In this document: positions 8,299 to 14,868 of the stretch, in pieces
How the letters are laid out: the number at the start of each line of letters is the position of its first letter
Numbering within the stretch: the first letter of the stretch is position 1
NCBI RefSeq assembly: GCF_022288825.1
Contig: NZ_JAKOOW010000017.1
Coordinates: 877-63,362 of the forward strand
Reading direction: 5' to 3'
From: Kingella pumchi
Lineage (GTDB): Bacteria; Pseudomonadota; Gammaproteobacteria; Burkholderiales; Neisseriaceae
Length of the DNA stretch: 62,486 nucleotides
Notes under the pieces: generated by a model
The model's database searches: none
The model's input: only the letters and a program-made list of their open reading frames with translations
What the model was told of the DNA's origin: nothing
Translations under genes and position numbers: made by a program

Positions 8299-8586
8299 AT
8301 GAAAATGAAGATAACCAATTGTAAATTAAGCAAGAGAATTCAAAAGAAACTGCTTGAATTTTTTGTGCTCCAAGTTACCGCCCGTTCCGCTGCCGATATT
8401 TTGGGCATTCAGCCCAACTCCGCCATTCTGTTCTACCGCAAAATCCGTATGGTTATCAGCCATCATTTGGCCTTGGCTGCCGATGAGGTTTTTGAGGGCC
8501 CCGTCGAGTTGGACGAAAGCTATTTCGGCGGACGGCGTAAAGGCAGACGTGGTCGCGGTGCGGCAGGAAAAGTGGTTATTTTCTAC
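8299..8586 (+). pseudogene. IS1595-family (IS1016-type) transposase, N-terminal fragment
   Basis: About 96 residues of an IS1016-type transposase: an N-terminal helix-turn-helix-like part (ARSAADILGIQPNSAILFYRKIR), then the first catalytic Asp in VELDESYFGGRRKGRRGRGAAGKVVIF. Similarity stops at about 8586, at a 13-base repeat shared in inverted orientation with the right junction. The frame happens to run on into the inserted SUKH gene, giving a fused open frame to 8847, but the fusion is probably not meaningful because the SUKH gene has its own ribosome site. The middle catalytic region is missing. Confidence 0.85.
8574..8586. repeat. 13-base inverted repeat at the left junction of the IS insert
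   Basis: GGTTATTTTCTAC at 8574-8586 is the exact complement of GTAGAAAATAACC at 9219-9231. The pair brackets the SUKH-gene insert inside the IS. The ten bases TTTTCTACAC also recur directly at 8579-8588 and 9238-9247. Confidence 0.8.
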
Positions 8587-8628
8587 ACCACAATCCGATT
8601 TTTATCCACTTTATACAAAGGAATATCC

Positions 8629-9168
8629 ATGAGCATCGCAAATTACCCCATCATCCCCAATGACCAAACAGGCAAAACCGATTTGTTTTTGGCAACTGCC
8701 GAGGATATTGCGCAATGCGAAGCGGCGTTGAACACCCAGTTTGAAGCCGATTACCGCGAATACGTTACCCGCTACGGGGAGGGCGATTTGGGCGTGTATC
8801 TGCGCGTTTATCTGCCTGAGCAAATTATGAAGGAGCGGCCTGAATGACTGGAACGCATCACGCGATATTGGTTTTGGGACGAGGGCGCGGACGTGCTCAC
8901 CAAAGAGCAGGTGTTGCAATCTATCGCGGTGGCGGATACTTTGGATGGCGACGAGATTATTTGGTTTGAAGGTCGCTATTATGTGTTGCCGCGCGAGGAG
9001 GAAAAAATCTACGATTTGGGCGCAACGCTGGGCGAGGCGATTACTTGGCTGTTTGAATCGGGCGTGCTGGGGAATTTTGAAGACGAGGATGAAGACGAGA
9101 ACGAGGATGGTGGCGAAATCAAATTTAAGCCGTATGACCCCAGCCAATATTCCGATAACGAAGACTAA
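8629..9168 (+). pseudogene. SMI1/KNR4 (SUKH) family immunity-type protein with an in-frame stop
   Basis: The frame opens at the ATG at 8629 with an AAAGGA site before it. It reads 72 codons (MSIANYPIIPNDQTGK through EDIAQCEAALNTQFEADYREYVTRYGEGDLGVYLRVY) to a TGA at 8845-8847. The same frame continues beyond it (ERITRYWFWDEGADVLTK, DGDEIIWFEGRYYVLPREEEKIYDLG) to the true end at 9168, with an acidic tail. Reading the TGA as TGG (Trp) gives a continuous 179-residue SUKH-like protein. Proteins of this superfamily often neutralise contact-dependent or MafB-type toxins, and no toxin gene is adjacent. It may be a recent nonsense mutation or a base-call error. Confidence 0.7.
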
Positions 9169-9218
9169 CATTCAGGCGGCCTGAAACAGCTAAACAGCGT
9201 TTTCAGGCTGCTTAATTT

Positions 9219-9245
9219 GTAGAAAATAACCGCGTTGTTTTCTAC
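9219..9245. repeat. palindrome at the right junction of the IS insert
   Basis: GTAGAAAA at 9219-9226 and TTTTCTAC at 9238-9245 form a hairpin. The first 13 bases of the segment, 9219-9231, are the inverted copy of the left-junction repeat. It lies directly before the resumption of transposase coding sequence. Confidence 0.7.
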
Positions 9246-9246
9246 A

Positions 9247-9414
9247 CATAACGGCATTGAGAATTTTTGGAATCAGGCAAAACGCGTCTTGCGCAAATAC
9301 AACGGGACTGACCGCAAATCTTTCCCACTGTTCTTGAAAGAATGCGAATTTCGATTTAACTTCGGCACACCGTCCCAACAGCTTAAAATCCTGCGGGATT
9401 GGTGTGGAATTTAG
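9247..9414 (+). pseudogene. IS1595-family (IS1016-type) transposase, C-terminal fragment
   Basis: 55 residues from HNGIENFWNQAKRVLRKYNG through FLKECEFRFNF to DWCGI, ending at TAG 9412-9414. This is the well-known C-terminus of IS1016 transposases, including the HINGIENFW block. With the N-terminal fragment it accounts for about 150 of the roughly 220 residues expected. It has no start codon of its own. Confidence 0.85.
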
Positions 9415-9440
9415 GGCCAATCTACGTCAGCCCCCAATAT

Positions 9441-9483
9441 AAAGCAGCCTGCACTTTGAATTTTCCAAGTGCAAGCTGCTTTT
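9441..9483. terminator. hairpin with a foreign-dialect uptake sequence (AAGCAGCCTGCA)
   Basis: AAAGCAGCCTGCACTT at 9441-9456 pairs with AAGTGCAAGCTGCTTTT at 9467-9483, with one mismatch. It lies just past the PfpI-like stop on the minus strand. The 12-mer AAGCAGCCTGCA at 9442-9453 is not the resident dialect; as I recall, it is the king3 dialect of Kingella kingae. Confidence 0.7.
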
Positions 9484-9494
9484 TCAATACTTCA

Positions 9495-10175
9495 TCAACC
9501 CAATGCCTTGGCCAACGCCACCCCTACGCCTTTGGCGGATGCCGGGTTTTGACCGGTAATCAGACGGCCGTCCACCACCACGTTTTCCGCCCAGTTCGGC
9601 GCGGCATGGTGTTTTGCGCCGTGTTCAACGAGCTGGGTTTCCAGCAGGAAGGGGACGATTTTAGCTCCGCCCGTTGCTTCTTCTTCGGCGTTAGTGAAAG
9701 CAGCAACGTTTTTGCCGCTAACCAGATATTCGCCATTAGAAAGTTTCGCGTCCACCAGCGCAGCAGGGCCGTGGCAGACGGCGGCAACGATACCGCCGTT
9801 TTCATACACTTCACGGATAAGGCGTTGCGCATCAAGGTTTTCGCGGAAATCCCACATCGTACCGTAGCCGCCGGTAAACAGAATGGCGGAATAGTCCGCG
9901 CCGTTCAGGTCATCCAGCCCGGGCACAGCTTGCAAGCGTTGTTGCAGGTCAGTTTGCTGCCAGTAATGGGCGTTCACGGGGTCATCCATATTCAGGCTAT
10001 CGGCATCAACGGGGGCGACTCCGGCTCGGATGGCGGCGATTTCGCTTCGGTGCCCAGCGGCTTCGGTTTCATGCATGGGGTGCGTGAGTTCGGACAACCA
10101 AAAGCCGGTGGGTTGACCGCTTGCGCCTTTAACGGCATTGCTGGTTACAACGTAGAGAATGGGTTTGTCGGACAT
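9495..10175 (-). CDS. DJ-1/PfpI (Hsp31-like) class I glutamine-amidotransferase-fold protein
   Basis: A 226-residue cytosolic protein of the DJ-1/PfpI superfamily. The nucleophile elbow AAVCHGPAAL places the catalytic Cys at 134 with His 135, and LFTGGYGTMWDF provides the conserved acidic/Gly segment at about 99-110. The N-terminus (VVTSN, GFWLSELTHP with Glu 36) matches the glyoxalase III/chaperone Hsp31 subgroup. Activity is likely methylglyoxal detoxification or deglycase-type repair, by family. It has an AGGAGA site and diverges from a LysR gene that probably regulates it. Both are bordered by non-resident uptake sequences. Confidence 0.88.
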   Translation of the reverse strand: MSDKPILYVVTSNAVKGASGQPTGFWLSELTHPMHETEAAGHRSEIAAIRAGVAPVDADSLNMDDPVNAHYWQQTDLQQRLQAVPGLDDLNGADYSAILFTGGYGTMWDFRENLDAQRLIREVYENGGIVAAVCHGPAALVDAKLSNGEYLVSGKNVAAFTNAEEEATGGAKIVPFLLETQLVEHGAKHHAAPNWAENVVVDGRLITGQNPASAKGVGVALAKALG

Positions 10176-10474
10176 ATGTGTCTCCTGTCTGCAAGGTTGG
10201 TAAACAAAGGCTGGTTTCCAGAGGAACTTTTGGCTGTATTCAGCAGTCTGAAATTCAAAAAAAACAAGAGTTTAAGAAGCAAAATTTATTTTAAAGGATT
10301 TTCACGCAACATTCGAAGCGTAAAAAGAAAACAGCACGCCCGCGTATTTTTTCGGCAGTTTTTTCATCTCGTTCCCATCAAAAAATCCATATTGCACAGT
10401 TTATACCGTTTATAAAAACACGAAAATAATATAAATTGGCAAACGCAGCTAAAAAATGCACAAAGGAAGCAATA
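10176..10474. promoter_or_regulatory. divergent intergenic region between the PfpI-like and LysR genes
   Basis: 299 bases without a gene and clearly more AT-rich than its surroundings. It contains short TTTATA repeats (TTTATACCGTTTATAAA near 10401-10417) that could be LysR contact sites, and A/T runs near 10257-10295. A CAGTCTGAA fragment resembling a decayed uptake sequence is near 10243. No confident -35/-10 pair could be fixed. Confidence 0.4.
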
Positions 10475-11341
10475 ATGGATTGGGACTGGAACGGCATCCG
10501 CCACTTCACCGCCCTCGTGGAAAAACAAACCCTTACCGCTGCCGCCGAACACTTGGGCGTGCAGCACAGCACCGTCTCGCGGCAAATCACCCAGCTGGAA
10601 AACGCCCTCGGCCTGCGCCTGTTCGACCGCATCGGCAAACGCTACCTACTCACCCCCGAAGGAGAACGGCTTTACCGCCATGCCTGCGAAATCTGCAAAG
10701 ATATGAGCATGTTGCAGCGTACCGCGCGCGAACAGGCCGAACTGCGGCACAGCGTCGTCATTTCCGCACCGCCATTCGTCGCCCGACTCCTGCTGATGCC
10801 CCACATTACCGATTTCTACAGAAAACACAACGATATACGCCTTATCATCCAAAGCGATGCCGCACTCGCCGACCTGCACGGCCGCCAAGCCGACATCGCC
10901 CTGCGCCTCGTCCGCCCCACCCAAAACGACCTTACCGTGCGCCGCATCGCCCATTTTTCCTACCGCATCTACGGCCATGAGGGCTACCTGGAAACCACCC
11001 GCCGCAAAGACTGGCGTTTCGTGCAGATTGCCGTAAACACCCGCTTTTCCCGCTGGTTTGCCGAACAAATCGGCGAAGATGCAGACATTTCCTTCGCCAG
11101 CAACGATTTCGCCGCCGTCAAACAAGCCGTGTGCGAACAAATCGGCATCGGCATCCTGCCTGATTTCGCCGTTTTCCCCGCCGACAGGCTGCATCCCGTC
11201 TCATTCAATCCGGATGCCCCGCCGCCCGAATTCTCGGAGGAACTCTTGCTGGTGATGCACGAAGACGTGCGCCGCAGCCCCAGCGTAAGGGCAGTGGCGG
11301 ATTATTTCGCGGAGGCATTGGAACACATGTCGGCAATATGA
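10475..11341 (+). CDS. LysR-family transcriptional regulator
   Basis: A 288-residue regulator. The N-terminal winged helix-turn-helix covers about residues 5-62 (LTAAAEHLGVQHSTVSRQITQLENALGLRLFDR), followed by a LysR substrate-binding domain. I chose the ATG at 10475 because an AAGGAAG site precedes it, and because MDWDWNGIRHF aligns with the usual start of this subgroup. It is divergent from the PfpI-like gene, the classic arrangement for a LysR regulator and its target. The effector is unknown. Confidence 0.93.
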   Translation: MDWDWNGIRHFTALVEKQTLTAAAEHLGVQHSTVSRQITQLENALGLRLFDRIGKRYLLTPEGERLYRHACEICKDMSMLQRTAREQAELRHSVVISAPPFVARLLLMPHITDFYRKHNDIRLIIQSDAALADLHGRQADIALRLVRPTQNDLTVRRIAHFSYRIYGHEGYLETTRRKDWRFVQIAVNTRFSRWFAEQIGEDADISFASNDFAAVKQAVCEQIGIGILPDFAVFPADRLHPVSFNPDAPPPEFSEELLLVMHEDVRRSPSVRAVADYFAEALEHMSAI

Positions 11342-11343
11342 AA

Positions 11344-11384
11344 AAGCAGCCTGCACTTTATCAAAACCCAAATGCAGGCTGCCT
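11344..11384 (+). terminator. hairpin after the lysR gene with a foreign-dialect uptake sequence
   Basis: AAGCAGCCTGCA at 11344-11355 pairs with TGCAGGCTGCCT at 11373-11384, one mismatch. The same AAGCAGCCTGCA 12-mer closes the other end of the PfpI-LysR module at 9442. AGGCCGTCTGAA, the classical Neisseria AG-DUS, follows at 11400-11411. Confidence 0.65.
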
Positions 11385-11526
11385 GAAAACGAAGTCCGTA
11401 GGCCGTCTGAAAGCGGTGTTGCTCCAACAGTTCGGCAAGGTGCCGGCCTGCGCGCCATTCGATTTGCCGCAAATAGGCTTGCGCGGCTTCGGGCTGGGGG
11501 AGTTGGCGGTATTCGGTGAAGTTTAT
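11373..11526 (-). pseudogene. possible gene remnant with ribosome site but ATA in place of the start
   Basis: On the minus strand an AGGAGA site is followed six bases later by ATA AAC TTC ACC GAA and then about 45 plausible codons (NFTEYRQLPQPEAAQAYLRQ, IEWRAGRHLAELLEQHRFQT) that run into uptake-sequence DNA. The composition looks protein-like rather than random. I cannot name the family. An ATG-to-ATA change plus truncation by repeat DNA would explain it, but chance remains possible. Confidence 0.25.
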
Positions 11527-11541
11527 GTGATTCTCCTGAGG

Positions 11542-11889
11542 CTGGCATTCGTTTGCGCGGGATTTTATAGTGAAAAGATATAGTGAAATAAAATAAGAAA
11601 GATACAAGGCAGCAAGCCGCAGTCTGCAGGGTGCGAGCAAGCGTAGCGTGGGTCATGCGTAGCAAGCGTAGTCTGTATGCGTAGTCTGTGTGGTTCTGCC
11701 ACGCACGCGGTTTCCAATCTCTCAAAAGCCCCGTACATGCCTGCGCCACCCCACCACAAAAGGCAGCCTGAAAGCCGTTTCGGCAGATTCAGGCTGCTTT
11801 TTTAAGGTTAAATTTTCCGCTTTTGGGGCAAATTTCTTTAATTTGGTTTAATTTCTGTTAAACTCGCTACCCGATAAGCGAGACTCCCT
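11542..11889. other. gene-free stretch with repeat-like sequence
   Basis: No convincing gene. From 11571 the sequence TATAGTGAAATAAAATAAG, then ACAAGGCAGCAAGCCGCAG, resembles the ends of Correia-type neisserial repeats, but no full copy can be traced. Between 11636 and 11690 the hexamer GCGTAG recurs several times. The stretch ends with the uptake-sequence hairpin at 11759-11804 and an AT-rich leader before the next gene. Confidence 0.35.
11759..11804. terminator. uptake-sequence hairpin with T tract
   Basis: AAGGCAGCCTGAA starting at 11760 pairs with TTCAGGCTGCTT at 11789-11800, followed by a T tract. It lies upstream of the hypothetical gene at 11890 and closes the preceding region. Confidence 0.6.
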
Positions 11890-12348
11890 ATGAACCGAGA
11901 CAACCATCTGCCCGCGAGCATCCATGCTTTTGCCGGCAGCGACCACCAAGACTGGCACGTGCGCTTTAAGCTGCTGTGGCAGGCGCTGGTGCCGGCCAGC
12001 GGCTATGCGCCAACCCTGCAGGGCGAAGTTTTGCGCTTAAGCGGCCGGGTGTGGGAATCGGTTTATCTCTACGACGGCGCCAACTGGGACAGCGCAGGCT
12101 GCGCCCGTATGCTCGAGCGTCTCGAACAACTGCTCGCCGGCGGCCGCCGCCTGCCGGACTTTGCGGAATTCTCCCGCTTAAATCAGGCCGCCGCCGCGCG
12201 CAGCAGCGACCATACCGTTTACGACCGCATCTGCCGCCTGGCGCTGGAATGGGTCGAACTCAATCCCGAGCTGCAAAGCATAGCGTATACGGAAAGCAGC
12301 CTGAAAAGCGGTTGGTTCGGTCGGATTAGGCGCTGGTTCGGTTACTGA
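11890..12348 (+). CDS. hypothetical protein
   Basis: A 152-residue soluble protein not recognised. It is acidic in the middle and Arg-rich at the C-terminus (GRIRRWFGY), with several Trp residues (QDWHVRFKLLWQAL, VWESVYLYDGANWD). No signal peptide or membrane segment is evident. Codons near the end read through an uptake-like GCAGCCTGAAAAGC (Ser-Leu-Lys-Ser). The AT-rich leader at 11805-11889 probably holds its promoter. It stands alone. Confidence 0.6.
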   Translation: MNRDNHLPASIHAFAGSDHQDWHVRFKLLWQALVPASGYAPTLQGEVLRLSGRVWESVYLYDGANWDSAGCARMLERLEQLLAGGRRLPDFAEFSRLNQAAAARSSDHTVYDRICRLALEWVELNPELQSIAYTESSLKSGWFGRIRRWFGY

Positions 12349-12564
12349 ACAGCCGTTGTGTTGATAAGGCTGTTGCCCCGTAACATTCAGGCAGCCTGAA
12401 AGCATTTTGCCTTTTTCAGGCTGCTTTCGTTTGGCGGCAGCCTGAAAGGGGCAAACAGACAATCCCCTGCTTTTCCGCTACAATCCGCGGCTTTTGCGGA
12501 TGCTTGTCAGAATCACGCCGCATTGTCGTCTGAACATTCTGTTTCTCTGATTTCTCCGAATATT

Positions 12565-13221
12565 ATGACTTCCGTATCGCTTGGCGGACGCAGCGTCCGC
12601 GCCAACAATATTTTCTGCATCGGCCGCAATTACGCCGCCCACATCAGCGAGCTGGGCAATGAAAAGCCCGCCGCGCCGCTGGTGTTTCTCAAGCCCAACA
12701 GCAGCCTGCTGCAGGGGCCGGCCAAGCTGGTGCTGCCGGCGGATGCGCACAATGTCCATTACGAAACCGAACTGGTACTGCTGATCGGCCGCGCGGCGGA
12801 TGAGCTGGCACCGCAAAACGCGCTGGATGTGGTGGCGGGACTGGCAGTGGGACTGGATCTGACCGAGCGCGGCTGGCAGCGGCAGGCGCAGGAAAAAGGG
12901 CTGCCGTGGACGCGCGCCAAAGGCTTCAAACACGCCGCCTGCGTATCGGAATTTGTGGCGGCCGATGCGTTGGATGCGGTGCGCGAACACGGTTTCAGCC
13001 TGCATTTGAACGGCCGCCTGCAGCAGCAGGGCAGCCTGAAAAACATGATTTTTCCGCTGGAAGAGATTCTGTGCACGCTGGCGCGCGATTATGGTCTGAA
13101 CGAAGGCGATCTGGTGTTTACCGGCACGCCCGAAGGCGTCGGTGCGCTGGTGGCGGGCGATGTGCTGGAATTGGATTTGGCCGGCCAAGTGCAAACCCGC
13201 TTTGAAGTGGCCGCCGGCTAA
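12565..13221 (+). CDS. fumarylacetoacetate hydrolase (FAH) family protein
   Basis: A 218-residue cytosolic hydrolase/decarboxylase-fold protein of the short FAH branch (YcgM-like). Motifs are IGRNYAAHISELGNEKP and FLKPNSSLL near the N-terminus, the metal-binding HYETELVLLIG, and VFTGTPEGVGALVAGD near the C-terminus. The ATG at 12565 is preferred over a TTG at 12523 because it places IGRNYA at the usual distance from the N-terminus. The natural substrate is not predictable; related enzymes act on oxaloacetate or acylpyruvates. Confidence 0.9.
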   Translation: MTSVSLGGRSVRANNIFCIGRNYAAHISELGNEKPAAPLVFLKPNSSLLQGPAKLVLPADAHNVHYETELVLLIGRAADELAPQNALDVVAGLAVGLDLTERGWQRQAQEKGLPWTRAKGFKHAACVSEFVAADALDAVREHGFSLHLNGRLQQQGSLKNMIFPLEEILCTLARDYGLNEGDLVFTGTPEGVGALVAGDVLELDLAGQVQTRFEVAAG

Positions 13222-13295
13222 AGCGCCCGAGTTTGCCGTCGCCTGCTTTCAGGCTGTCTGAAAACGGCGCCCTACCCGATTTCGATTGGCCGAAT

Positions 13296-14738
13296 ATGAA
13301 ACGCCCAACCCTTTTGCTTTGCAGCCTGATGCTGCTGACGCCGCCGCTTTTGGCCGATGATGTCGTTAAAACCGACGAACCGGAAACCCGCTTCGATATG
13401 ACGAAGCCGACCAATCCCGACCAAACGCCCGCAAGCGCGCCGCAGCCGGCGGCGCAGGGCGGCGATACGCTCAATATCAGCCCCGAAGAGCTGCTCAAGC
13501 AGCCTGAACTTTTGGAGCGGGCGCTGTTTTCGTCGGTGCTGTTTAACAATGTTGAAGCGGTGAAAGTGCTGCTGCCGATTTATCTGCAGCTGCCGGAGCA
13601 GTACCGCCGCGGCGCCGATGCCGAGCTGCTGCTGATTTTGTCCCGCGCGATGGTGGCGCGTGCCGACGGCCGTTACGGCGAAGCGGTGCGGCTCTACCGC
13701 GAAGCGCTCGCGCGCAAGCCGGAGATGTCGATTGTGCGGCTGGCGCTGGCGCAATCGCTGTTTGAAGACCGCCAAAGCGAAGCGGCACGCGACCAGTTTG
13801 TCCGCCTGCGCAGCGAGCCGGAGCTGCCGGACAATATCCGCAGCCTGTGCGACCAATACATCGAAGCCATCGACAAGCGCGGCGGCTGGTCGGTTTACGG
13901 CGGCATGAACTATACCCGCGACAACAACATCAACAACACCCCCAGCCGCCGCCAGGTACGGCACGGCAACGGCGTATGGACGCTGCCCGAGCCCGAGCGC
14001 GCGCAGGGCATTTCCTATCAGGCCGGCGCCTCGCGCGACTGGAATCTCAAAGGCCGCTATTCGCTGCGCACCGCCGTCGATGTTTACGGCAAAAGCTATT
14101 GGGACAACCACAAATACGATGATTTGAACCTGCGCGCCACCGTTGGCGGCGTGTACCGCACCGCCCGCACCGAAACCGCCATCCTGCCCTATGTCGAGCG
14201 CCGCTGGTACGGCACCAAGCCATATGGTCGCGAAACCGGCCTGCGGCTCGAATGGTCGCGCTGGCTTACACCGCGCACGCAGTTTCAGACTGCCGCCGAG
14301 TGGGGCAAAGAGCTCTACGACCGGCGCAAATACCTTGAAGGCTACCATGTCAATGCCTCGGCTACCTGGCTCTTTGTGCAGAACGCGCGCCAATATTGGA
14401 TGGCCGGCGTCGACGTCAGCCGCAAAACCGCACAAGACGACAGCGATGCCTACTTCCGCCGCGGCCTGCGTGTGGGCTGGACGCGCGAATGGGGCAAAGG
14501 CTTTTCCACTTCGCTTACCGGCAGCGTCGGCGAGCGCCGCTACGACGGCGTGGATATCACCAACGTGATCCGCAAAGACATGGAATACTCCGGCAGCCTG
14601 GCGCTGTGGAACCGCCGCATCCACCTGTGGGGCATCACGCCCAAGCTGGTGGCGGTGTGGCAGAAAACCCGCAGCAACCATCCTTTCTACGGCCACCAAA
14701 AGGCCAATGCCTATCTTCAGTTCAACAAAACCTTTTAA
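13296..14738 (+). CDS. surface lipoprotein assembly modifier (Slam), DUF560 outer-membrane protein
   Basis: A 480-residue outer-membrane protein. A signal peptide ends at about residue 20 (LLADD). A periplasmic TPR-like region spans about 60-200 (ERALFSSVLFNNVEAVKVLLPIYLQ, GRYGEAVRLYREALARKPEM). A beta-barrel runs from about 215 (WSVYGGMNYTRDNNINN) to the terminal FNKTF, the same end as meningococcal Slam1. Slam proteins move lipoproteins such as TbpB and fHbp across the outer membrane. The ATG at 13296 gives a proper signal peptide. No substrate lipoprotein gene is adjacent, so its client is unknown. Confidence 0.92.
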   Translation: MKRPTLLLCSLMLLTPPLLADDVVKTDEPETRFDMTKPTNPDQTPASAPQPAAQGGDTLNISPEELLKQPELLERALFSSVLFNNVEAVKVLLPIYLQLPEQYRRGADAELLLILSRAMVARADGRYGEAVRLYREALARKPEMSIVRLALAQSLFEDRQSEAARDQFVRLRSEPELPDNIRSLCDQYIEAIDKRGGWSVYGGMNYTRDNNINNTPSRRQVRHGNGVWTLPEPERAQGISYQAGASRDWNLKGRYSLRTAVDVYGKSYWDNHKYDDLNLRATVGGVYRTARTETAILPYVERRWYGTKPYGRETGLRLEWSRWLTPRTQFQTAAEWGKELYDRRKYLEGYHVNASATWLFVQNARQYWMAGVDVSRKTAQDDSDAYFRRGLRVGWTREWGKGFSTSLTGSVGERRYDGVDITNVIRKDMEYSGSLALWNRRIHLWGITPKLVAVWQKTRSNHPFYGHQKANAYLQFNKTF

Positions 14739-14740
14739 GG

Positions 14741-14850
14741 TTTTCAGGCTGCCTGAAAGCGTAACAGCAGGCAGCCTGAAAAGTGTTTTGCGCGCCGTTT
14801 AACCCCAAAAGCAGCCTGAAAACCCCGCCTGCCGCTTTTCAGGCTGCCTT
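14741..14850. repeat. cluster of four uptake sequences
   Basis: Copies in both orientations (TTCAGGCTGCCTGAA palindrome near 14742-14756, forward copies near 14769 and 14810, reverse near 14838) lie between slam and tgpA. Several alternative hairpins with T runs are possible and probably stop slam transcription. Confidence 0.6.
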
Positions 14851-14868
14851 TTTCCCGCTTATCCGACA

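Larger units (their letters stand above)
8266..9434. mobile_element. IS1016-like (IS1595 family) element carrying an immunity-type gene in its middle
   Basis: Terminal inverted repeats are visible: GGGGCTGACGTAGATTAGC at 8266-8284, and its complement with one mismatch at 9416-9434. Between them lie an N-terminal transposase fragment, a foreign segment of about 650 bases with a SUKH-family gene, and the C-terminal transposase fragment ending just inside the right repeat. The eight-base flanks do not match, so no target duplication is seen. Normal IS1016 elements are about 0.7 kb, so this 1.17-kb form is a composite or decayed derivative. It cannot make an intact transposase. Confidence 0.85.

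Noticed and set aside
8299..8847. A genuine transposase-SUKH fusion protein
   Set aside because: The shared frame is accidental in appearance: the SUKH part has its own AAAGGA site and ATG, transposase similarity ends before it, and the fused frame stops at the internal TGA.
12523..12564. TTG start for the FAH-family gene
   Set aside because: It would add a 14-residue leader without support; the ATG at 12565 gives the expected N-terminus.
14741..14850. Regularly recurring short palindromes as a CRISPR array
   Set aside because: The repeats are 12-base uptake sequences in both orientations with irregular spacing. There are no repeat-spacer units or cas genes anywhere in the window.
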